Position numbers and translations under genes: made by a program. This document shows positions 33,846 to 42,200 of a stretch of DNA of 43,794 bases, piece after piece. Positions within the stretch are counted from its first letter, which is position 1; each line of letters starts with the position of its first letter. Source of the DNA: a virus; IMG/VR virus record IMGVR_UViG_3300023179_000190, positions 1 through 43,794 of that record. One strand, written 5' to 3'. The notes beneath the pieces are model-generated. The model was not told where the DNA came from, searched no databases, and saw only the letters and a list, made by a program, of their open reading frames with translations.

Positions 33846-34447
33846 GTATTACACCAGCAAGAATTAATCTAAAAATTTATCAGGGCAGTACATTTAGAGA
33901 AACTTTTAGGTGGGAATCTCAAACTAAAGCATATGTATCTATAAGCAATATAAGCAAATCAGCCCCGTGCATAATTACTACTAGTAATACACATAACATA
34001 CCAACAAGCTGGAGATTTAGAGTTACTGATGTTGCTGGTATGAATCAAATAAATCAAACTACAGAAGATCAATTTTATTTAGCAAATACTGTTACTAGTA
34101 ATACTATAACAATAAATGCATTAAATAGTATTAATTTTAATAATTATACAAGTGGTGGAACAATTAGCTATAATGTTCCAGTTTCACTAGCTAATTTTAC
34201 AGCAATTTTTCAAATGCGTGAAAATATTAATAGTACCACAACTTTAAAACAATTAACTAGTGCCCCTAATCAAGGAATAGTAATTGATGATACTAATAAA
34301 TTAATTACTATAACTATTAATGCTACTGATACTAGTAATTTTAATTTTCCTAGTGCTGTATATGGACTAGAATTAACAAGTCCTACGGGAGAAGTATTCT
34401 CACTTATAACTGGTACAATATCCTTAATTAAAGAGATAGTAAGATGA
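33842..34447 (+). CDS. Beta-sandwich virion protein (putative, 201 aa)
   Basis: The gene uses a GTG start overlapping the preceding TGA and has AAGGA upstream. The protein starts ITPARINLKIYQGSTFRETF, a motif seen, from memory, at the start of small beta-sandwich proteins near phage tail fibres, and ends with a matching strand pair (VYGLELTSPTGEVFSLITG). A middle insertion (about residues 40-110) is Thr/Asn-rich. It probably links fibres to the tail tip. It is coupled to the next gene by ATGA. Confidence 0.5.
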   Translation: MSITPARINLKIYQGSTFRETFRWESQTKAYVSISNISKSAPCIITTSNTHNIPTSWRFRVTDVAGMNQINQTTEDQFYLANTVTSNTITINALNSINFNNYTSGGTISYNVPVSLANFTAIFQMRENINSTTTLKQLTSAPNQGIVIDDTNKLITITINATDTSNFNFPSAVYGLELTSPTGEVFSLITGTISLIKEIVR

Positions 34448-34731
34448 CAACTACAACAGTAGTACTAGATGCAGTTAATACTATAGTAGTAGAAAGTGGT
34501 GGTGAACTAGAAGCTGTTATTACTGAAAATAATAATACTGTTGTGGTTCAAAATGAATCTACGTATGCAATTGTAGCTGGTACAATTGGACCAAATAGTG
34601 TTTCTACTATGATAGATACAGATTTAACTAATTTAAGTGATGGCAATTTATTAATTTATAGTCAACAAACAAATAAATGGGTATCAAGTAGTTTGTTAGA
34701 AAAACAAATTATTGAGTCAGGTCAATATTAA
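34444..34731 (+). CDS. Small virion-associated protein (95 aa)
   Basis: The N-terminal half is a run of short beta strands (TTTVVLDAVNTIVVESGG, NNTVVVQNES). The C-terminal half carries LTNLSDGNLLIYSQQTNKWV, the L-x-D-G-x-x-L-x-Y-x-x-x-x-x-K-W pattern common in tail fibres and their adaptors. It may be a separately encoded fibre N-terminus or adaptor. ATGA overlaps the preceding stop; the Shine-Dalgarno is weak. Confidence 0.5.
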   Translation: MTTTTVVLDAVNTIVVESGGELEAVITENNNTVVVQNESTYAIVAGTIGPNSVSTMIDTDLTNLSDGNLLIYSQQTNKWVSSSLLEKQIIESGQY

Positions 34732-34742
34732 AAGGAGTAATA

Positions 34743-36845
34743 ATGGCTTCAATTTTAAGAATTAAACGAAGTGAGGTAAGTGGTAATCCAGCCACACTAG
34801 GTGCAGGTGAGTTAGCTTATAGTGCTCTACCAGATAGTGGTGCTAATGGCGGCGATCGTTTATATATTGGTATGGGTGTTGAAACTAGTGGTAATGCTGT
34901 AAATCATATTATTATTGGTGGTAAACGCTATACTGATATGATTGATGCTGCTACTAATATTAATACAGTATCCACACTTGTTAAAAGAGATAGTAACGGT
35001 AATTTTAGTGCCGGAACTATTACAGCTAATTTAACAGGTAATGTAACTGGTGACGTAACTGGTAATATTACTAGTAGTGGAACTAGTACATTTACAACTA
35101 TTGATGTAAATGGTGGTACAATTGATGGTACTAGTATTGGTAGTACAAGTGCTAGCACTATTACAGGTACTACTATTACTGCTACAAGCGGCTTTAGTGG
35201 TAATTTAACAGGCAATGTAACAGGCAATGTAACAGGGGATTTAACTGGTAATGTTACAGGAAATATTACTAGTACTGGTACAAGTACATTTACAACTATT
35301 GATGTAAATGGTGGTACAATTGATGCGGCTGTAATCGGCGGTACAGTGGCAGCTGCTATTACAGGTACTACTATAACTGCTAGTACAGGTTTTAGTGGTA
35401 ATTTAACAGGTAATGTTACAGGTGATGTAACTGGCAATATTACTAGTACTGGCACAAGTACATTTAGTAATATTGATGTAAATGGCGGTACAGTTGATGG
35501 AGCCATAATCGGCGGCACCAGTGCCGCAGCTATTACAGGTACTACTATAACAGCTAATACAGGTTTTAGTGGTAATGTAACAGGCAATGTAACAGGGGAT
35601 TTAACTGGTAATGTTACAGGAAATATTACTAGTACTGGTACAAGTACATTTACAACTATTGATGTAAATGGTGGAAATATTGATGGTACTGTTATTGGAG
35701 CAGCAGTAGCTTCTGCTATTACAGGTACTACTATAACTGCTAGCACAGGTTTTAGCGGTAATTTAACAGGTAATGTTACAGGCGATTTAACAGGTAACGC
35801 TAGTACAGCTACTACTTGGCAAAGTGCACGTAATTTAACTATTAGTGGTGATGCTACAGGTACTTTTAGTGGTGTTAATGGTAGTGCCAATGTTGATGCA
35901 CCACTAACACTAGCAAATACAGGTGTAACTGCAGGTAGTTATGGTAGTACTACAGAAATACCTACATTTACTGTTGATAGTAAGGGTCGATTAACAGCAG
36001 CAGGTACATCTACTATTAGTACTACACTTAATATTACTGATGGTACTAATAACGATGCAGTTGCACTAGGTACTGATACACTAACTTTTAATAGTGGAAC
36101 CGGTGTCACAGCAGCAGTAAGTAATAATCAAGTTAGTATTGCTATTGGCCAAGCTGTAGGTACTACTGATAATGTTACTTTTAATAATGTTACTGTAAGT
36201 GGTCAGTTAAGTAGTGATGATATTACAGCAGCTAATATTAGTGTTGCAGGTAATGCTACAATTACTGGTGACTTAACAGTACAAGGTACAACAACTACTG
36301 TTAATAGTACAACGGTTGCTATTGGTGATAAAAATATTACACTAGCAAAGGATGCTACAAACGGTAGCGAAGCAGATGGTGCTGGATTAACAATACTAGG
36401 GCCAACAACTCCTGCAACTATACTTTACAATAACACAAATAATAGCTGGGATTTTAATAAACAAGTATATGCTAATGTAACAGGTAATTTAACAGGAAAT
36501 GCAGATACAGCTACTAAATGGGCGACTGCACGTAATTTAACACTAAGTGGTGATGCTACCGGTACACTTACTGCAGTAGATGGTACTGCAACAGTAGATG
36601 CAGTAGTAACACTAGCTACAGTTAATAGTAATGTAGGAACTTTTGGTAACAGTACTAGTGTACCTACATTAACTGTTAATGATAAAGGTTTAGTAACAGC
36701 ACTAAGTTCTACATCAATACCATTAGCTACAGCTGCTAGCACAAGTGGTGCAGCTGTAAATGGTTTAGCAAGTTTTAGTACAGCAAATTTTAGTATTACT
36801 AGCGGTTATGTAACTGTTTCAGAAGTAGATGGCGGCACCTATTAA
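34743..36845 (+). CDS. Beta-repeat tail fibre (700 aa)
   Basis: After an N-terminal segment (SILRIKRSEVSG, GAGELAYSALPDSG) likely to be the virion anchor, about residues 95-360 hold four repeats built of G-N-L/V-T-G-N-V-T-G-D, GTSTFTTIDVNGG and AITGTTITA-x-TGFSG, a pattern expected to form a beta helix or beta-prism shaft. The C-terminal half has TISGDATGTFSGVNGSANVD and LTVQGTTTTVNSTTVAIGDK, modules frequent in phage fibres. AAGGAG lies 5 nt before the ATG. It is the first of three successive fibre genes sharing the promoter at 33437-33469. Confidence 0.78.
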   Translation: MASILRIKRSEVSGNPATLGAGELAYSALPDSGANGGDRLYIGMGVETSGNAVNHIIIGGKRYTDMIDAATNINTVSTLVKRDSNGNFSAGTITANLTGNVTGDVTGNITSSGTSTFTTIDVNGGTIDGTSIGSTSASTITGTTITATSGFSGNLTGNVTGNVTGDLTGNVTGNITSTGTSTFTTIDVNGGTIDAAVIGGTVAAAITGTTITASTGFSGNLTGNVTGDVTGNITSTGTSTFSNIDVNGGTVDGAIIGGTSAAAITGTTITANTGFSGNVTGNVTGDLTGNVTGNITSTGTSTFTTIDVNGGNIDGTVIGAAVASAITGTTITASTGFSGNLTGNVTGDLTGNASTATTWQSARNLTISGDATGTFSGVNGSANVDAPLTLANTGVTAGSYGSTTEIPTFTVDSKGRLTAAGTSTISTTLNITDGTNNDAVALGTDTLTFNSGTGVTAAVSNNQVSIAIGQAVGTTDNVTFNNVTVSGQLSSDDITAANISVAGNATITGDLTVQGTTTTVNSTTVAIGDKNITLAKDATNGSEADGAGLTILGPTTPATILYNNTNNSWDFNKQVYANVTGNLTGNADTATKWATARNLTLSGDATGTLTAVDGTATVDAVVTLATVNSNVGTFGNSTSVPTLTVNDKGLVTALSSTSIPLATAASTSGAAVNGLASFSTANFSITSGYVTVSEVDGGTY
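35221..35674 (+). repeat. Near-perfect 94-bp direct repeat inside the fibre shaft
   Basis: Bases 35221-35314 are identical to 35581-35674, offset exactly 360 bp (120 codons). Intervening shaft repeats are more diverged, so this pair looks recently homogenised by recombination or gene conversion. Confidence 0.75.
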
Positions 36846-36883
36846 AATTATTTAAATTTTATTATCCTTTTTAGGAATTGTAA

Positions 36884-39217
36884 ATGGCATCTTTGCTAAA
36901 GTTAAAAAAGAGTTCAGTTCGTGGCAAGATACCACTTGCCACGGATTTAGACTATGGAGAATTAGCACTTAATTATACTGATGGACTAATATTTTATAAA
37001 ACTTCTAATAATGATATAGAAAGTTTAGGTGCTCAAGGCTTACAGGGTATTCAAGGCATACAGGGTATTCAAGGCATACAGGGTATTCAAGGTCAACAGG
37101 GTATTCAAGGTATACAAGGTAGACAAGTTACTTGGCGAGGTGAATGGGCTCCTGGTGTTATATACAATACAGATGATGTTGTTTATTATGAAGGTAATAG
37201 TTTTGTTGCTGTATATATTAATGGTTCTTTTAATGGTAATGTTTCTGTACCACTACTTGGAGAAACTTATCCAAAAATTGTAAATGCAACTTTTTGGAAT
37301 AGAATGACTCAAGAAGGTATACAAGGTACTCAAGGTACTCAAGGTATACAAGGATTACAAGGAATTATAGGGGTTACAGGTGACATTGGTCCTACAGGTA
37401 TTCAAGGTACTCAAGGGATTCAGGGTTTGCAGGGTTTGCAGGGTTTGCAGGGTTTGCAGGGTACTCAAGGAATTCAGGGTATTAGTGTACAAGGATTTAC
37501 TGGTACACAAGGTGTACAGGGTGCACAAGGTGCACAAGGATTAGCTTTATCTATAAAAGGCAATTGGAATAGTGTAGATACTTATAGTGCAAATGATATA
37601 GTATATTATGAAGGTAGTAGTTGGGTTGCACTAATACCTAATCAGGGCAATTATCCCCCTAGTACAAGTCCTAGTCAGTGGAATTTACTTACGTCACAAG
37701 GTACACAAGGTACACAAGGTACACAAGGTACTAGTGGTACATTAATGGAAATTAGCTTAATAAATAATGCTAATGCTATTAGTAGTGTAGTAAATAATAT
37801 AACCGCATTACGATTTGATACAGATAGTGGATTTGATGTAACTGATTTAGGTAGTGGTGCTGTAAAAGTAGGAATGAATTCTACTTTTAAAACTTGGCAA
37901 GTAGATGGTGAAGATGATTTAATAGCACAAGGTTTGGATACAATTGAGTTTGTCGCTGGTACTGGTGTACAGATTACTACTAATCCAAATAGCACACCTA
38001 AGTCAATAATATTTGATGTAGATACTGAAAGTAGTGGTAATTTAGTTTGGACTACTTCTGGTAATTATAGAACCTTAACTGGATTTAAAGAATCAGGATC
38101 TACATTAACAATTAGATCTGCAGAATTTTTTAATAATCTTTTAAGATTAACTATAGCTACATTTACTCCTAATTTAAACTCTGTAGCTATACCAGGTAAT
38201 TCCTTAAATTGGGATATTCCAGCAACTGGATTTACTGTAACCGTAGATAATCCTACAGATTTTACTACTTCATTTATAAGTAGTGTGTTAAGCATAACAG
38301 CTACCACTGGATCTGCGGCTGCATTAAATAATTTTATTGCTGGAGCATACTCAAATACACCAGCAGGTGGTGTTGATTGGACAAAATCATTTACAAATGG
38401 TTGGATTAGATCGAATTCTACTACGATAGCTGGTGGTTCAGCAGTTAATACAATAGTATTTAATGTTACAACAAATGGAACAGAAAGTCAGTACAATACT
38501 TCGAATGTTACGCTTACTATAACATGGGCAACTCCTACTATGACAGTTTCTTTAGCTTCCTTAACTGGACAGAACTTTTTAAGTGAATATTCTAGTGTAT
38601 CATATACTGTATCTGTAACCGGTGTGACTAATCCTGCTAACTATTCACATGCTATAACAGCTTCTGGCGGAACAGTAAATAATCTAACAGAATCTGGAAT
38701 ATTTACTTTTGTTACTCCACTACATAAAAATAATACAGGTATTACAAGAACAGTAAGTAATACTACAACATTTACACGTCCTGTAGGTGTAACAGGCTCT
38801 AGCTATACGGCACAACTAACAACTACTACACCTAATCCAACAGTTACTTTTACTTATCCTAGTTTTTGGATATTTACTTCTTCAACTGGTATAGCCCCAG
38901 TTAGATCGGATATTGTTAATGGCTTTGGATTTAAAAGCACTGTAACAATTTTAGGTAATCAAGTAAAAATATTTAGTGGCAGTGTTAACAATTCACAAGG
39001 TAATCCTAGAGCTTTTTGGTTTGGAGTACGTACATCGGTTAATCAACCTACTACATTTAAAACAGGAGCTTCGGCTTCTTTATTAAGTACAGTTTCATAT
39101 ACAACTAGTAGTGTTTTACTAGAACCCGATAATCCCGGGGCTGGATATAGTGCAGAAAGTTATACTCTTTATGGTATTACATTACAGCCAGGCATAACTT
39201 ATGTAGATATAGGATAA
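36884..39217 (+). CDS. Collagen-like tail fibre with carbohydrate-binding-type modules (777 aa)
   Basis: The N-terminus (ASLLKLKKSSVRGK, DYGELALNYTDGLIFYK) resembles that of the preceding fibre and is probably the anchor. Three collagen-like blocks of G-I-Q, G-T-Q and G-L-Q triplets (about residues 48-82, 143-220 and 268-285) alternate with two related modules. These are WRGEWAPGVIYNTDDVVYYE and KGNWNSVDTYSANDIVYYEG, each with aromatic W...Y...D-x-V-x-Y-x-G-x-x-x-x-A spacing as in CBM5/12-type chitin-binding modules. The C-terminal 480 residues are beta-rich with two apparent Ig-like domains. AGGA lies 7 nt upstream. Confidence 0.75.
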   Translation: MASLLKLKKSSVRGKIPLATDLDYGELALNYTDGLIFYKTSNNDIESLGAQGLQGIQGIQGIQGIQGIQGQQGIQGIQGRQVTWRGEWAPGVIYNTDDVVYYEGNSFVAVYINGSFNGNVSVPLLGETYPKIVNATFWNRMTQEGIQGTQGTQGIQGLQGIIGVTGDIGPTGIQGTQGIQGLQGLQGLQGLQGTQGIQGISVQGFTGTQGVQGAQGAQGLALSIKGNWNSVDTYSANDIVYYEGSSWVALIPNQGNYPPSTSPSQWNLLTSQGTQGTQGTQGTSGTLMEISLINNANAISSVVNNITALRFDTDSGFDVTDLGSGAVKVGMNSTFKTWQVDGEDDLIAQGLDTIEFVAGTGVQITTNPNSTPKSIIFDVDTESSGNLVWTTSGNYRTLTGFKESGSTLTIRSAEFFNNLLRLTIATFTPNLNSVAIPGNSLNWDIPATGFTVTVDNPTDFTTSFISSVLSITATTGSAAALNNFIAGAYSNTPAGGVDWTKSFTNGWIRSNSTTIAGGSAVNTIVFNVTTNGTESQYNTSNVTLTITWATPTMTVSLASLTGQNFLSEYSSVSYTVSVTGVTNPANYSHAITASGGTVNNLTESGIFTFVTPLHKNNTGITRTVSNTTTFTRPVGVTGSSYTAQLTTTTPNPTVTFTYPSFWIFTSSTGIAPVRSDIVNGFGFKSTVTILGNQVKIFSGSVNNSQGNPRAFWFGVRTSVNQPTTFKTGASASLLSTVSYTTSSVLLEPDNPGAGYSAESYTLYGITLQPGITYVDIG

Positions 39218-39221
39218 AATA

Positions 39222-42200
39222 ATGCCAATAGATTATAGTGGTTTAACTAGAAATACTTGGCCAGGAACTTGGAGTTCATCTGGTTCAGCACCAATTGTAC
39301 TAGATAATGAAATACGTGGTGGAATACACAGCATTTCTGGAAATTCGGGAGATAGACTTACTGATATAGCGGGACAGCGTCTTCAAGAAGGAATGTTGGT
39401 TTATGTTAAAAATGGCTATACTTCCGGAGCGTACACTCGTACTGCTGATAGTTATTATAAGTATACACTATTAGTAGGTGAAAGTAGAAATGCTACCACA
39501 GGTATTATGCCTAATGCAGAAGCAAACTGGAAACTTTATGAGGGAACTCAAGGTATACAGGGTTTAGAAGGTATACAAGGTACACAGGGTTTAAAAGGTA
39601 CACAGGGTTTAGAAGGTACACAAGGTTTAGAGGGTATTCAAGGTATTCAAGGTCTAGAGGGTATTCAGGGTATTCAGGGTCTAGATGGAATACAAGGTCT
39701 AGATGGAATACAAGGTTTAGATGGTATTCAAGGTACACAGGGTCTAGATGGTATTCAGGGTATTCAAGGTATTCAAGGTCTAGAGGGTATTCAAGGTATT
39801 CAAGGTCTAGAGGGTATTCAAGGTATTCAGGGCGTTCAAGGTACTGATGGAATACAAGGTATTCAGGGTACTCAAGGTTTAGAGGGTATTCAAGGTACTC
39901 AAGGTTTAGAGGGTATTCAAGGTATTCAAGGTACTCAAGGTACTCAAGGTCTAGAGGGTATTCAAGGTATTCAAGGTCTAGAGGGTATTCAAGGTATTCA
40001 AGGTATTCAAGGTACTGATGGAATACAAGGTATTCAGGGTACTCAAGGTTTAGAGGGTATTCAAGGTACTCAAGGTTTAGAGGGTATTCAAGGTATTCAA
40101 GGTACTCAAGGTACTCAAGGTCTAGAGGGTATTCAAGGTATTCAAGGTCTAGAGGGTATTCAAGGTATTCAAGGTATTCAAGGTATTCAAGGTCTAAAGG
40201 GTATTCAGGGAGTTCAAGGTCTAGAGGGTATTCAAGGTCAACAGGGTATTCAAGGTATTCAGGGTCTAGATGGAATACAAGGTCTACAGGGTATTCAAGG
40301 TCTAGATGGTATTCAAGGTACTCAAGGTATACAGGGTATTCAAGGTCTAGAGGGTATTCAAGGTCTAGAGGGTACTCAAGGTACTCAAGGTACTCAAGGT
40401 ACTCAAGGTCTAGAGGGTACTCAAGGTACTCAAGGTCTAGAGGGTACTCAAGGTACTCAAGGTCTAGAGGGTATTCAAGGTCTAGAGGGTACTCAAGGTA
40501 CTCAAGGTCTAGAGGGTACTCAAGGTACTCAAGGTCTAGAGGGTATTCAAGGTATTCAAGGTATTCAAGGTACTCAAGGTACTCAAGGTACTCAAGGTAC
40601 TCAAGGTACTCAAGGTACTCAAGGTCTAGAGGGTATTCAAGGTATTCAAGGTATTCAAGGTCTAGAGGGTATTCAGGGTCTAGAGGGTATTCAGGGTCTA
40701 GAAGGTATACAAGGCGTTCAAGGTACTGATGGAATACAAGGTATTCAAGGTTTAGAGGGTATTCAAGGTACTCAAGGTACTCAAGGTACTCAAGGTACTC
40801 AAGGTCTAGAGGGTATTCAAGGTATTCAAGGTATTCAAGGTATTCAAGGTCTAGAGGGTATTCAAGGTATTCAAGGTATTCAAGGTACTCAAGGTACTCA
40901 AGGTACTCAAGGTATCTTTAGTCCATGGATTAAAAAAACAAGCAATTATTTAGCTATTAATGAAGATAGAATTATAGCAGATACAAGTAATGGTACTTTT
41001 ACTATTACTTTACCAACTAATCCTGTTTTAGGTTCTTATGTTGTTATTACTGATGGTGGAGATTTTGGTATAACAAATCTAATAGTAAGTATTAATAATA
41101 CTACTATAGAAAATTTAATTACTGATGTATTTTTAGATATACCTGCTACAACTTATGAATTTATTTATGATGGTAACACTTGGCATATAACTGCTACAAC
41201 AGGTTCACAAGGTATTCAGGGTATTCAAGGTATTCAAGGCTTAGATGGTACTCAAGGTACTCAAGGTTTAAATGGTACTCAAGGTATTCAAGGTCTAGAT
41301 GGTATTCAAGGTACTCAAGGTCTAGATGGTATTCAAGGTACTCAAGGTATTCAAGGTTTAGAGGGTATTCAAGGTTTAGAGGGTATTCAAGGTCTAGACG
41401 GTATTCAAGGTACTCAAGGTATTCAGGGTCTAGAAGGTATACAAGGTCTAGAGGGTATTCAAGGTATTCAGGGTATTCAGGGTATTCAGGGTATTCAAGG
41501 TACTAAAGGAGATACTGGTTTAGGATTTAATATAGCTAAAACTTATATAAGTGTAGCTGCACTAATAGCTGATACTAGTCCTGTAGATATAATACCAGGT
41601 GAATTTGCTATTATTGAAACAGGAAATACTAATGATACTGATAATAGTAGACTATATCTTTGGAATGGAGTTAACTATATTTATACTACAGATCTTAGTG
41701 GTGCTGTAGGTATACAAGGTATACAAGGTCTACAAGGTCTAGAGGGTATTCAAGGTATTCAAGGTCTAGAGGGTATTCAGGGTATTCAGGGAGTTCAAGG
41801 TCTACAGGGTATTCAAGGTCAACAGGGTATTCAAGGTATTCAGGGTCTAGATGGAATACAAGGTCTAGATGGTATTCAAGGTCTAGATGGTATTCAAGGT
41901 ACTCAAGGTACTCAAGGTATACAGGGTCTAGAGGGTATACAGGGTCTAGAAGGTATACAAGGCGTTCAAGGTACTGATGGAATACAAGGTATTCAAGGTA
42001 TTCAAGGTATTCAAGGTACTCAAGGTACTCAAGGTACTCAAGGTCTAGAGGGTATTCAAGGTATTCAAGGTCTAGAGGGTATTCAAGGTATTCAAGGTCT
42101 AGGGGGTATTCAAGGTCTAGGGGGTATTCAAGGTCAACAGGGTATTCAAGGTATTCAAGGTATTCAAGGTCTAGAAGGTATTCAAGGTACTCAAGGTCTA

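Noticed and set aside
34928-35890. 320-residue minus-strand reading frame within the beta-repeat fibre
   Set aside because: It mirrors the repeat codons of the fibre gene, lacks a Shine-Dalgarno and is composed of Val/Pro/Leu repeats.
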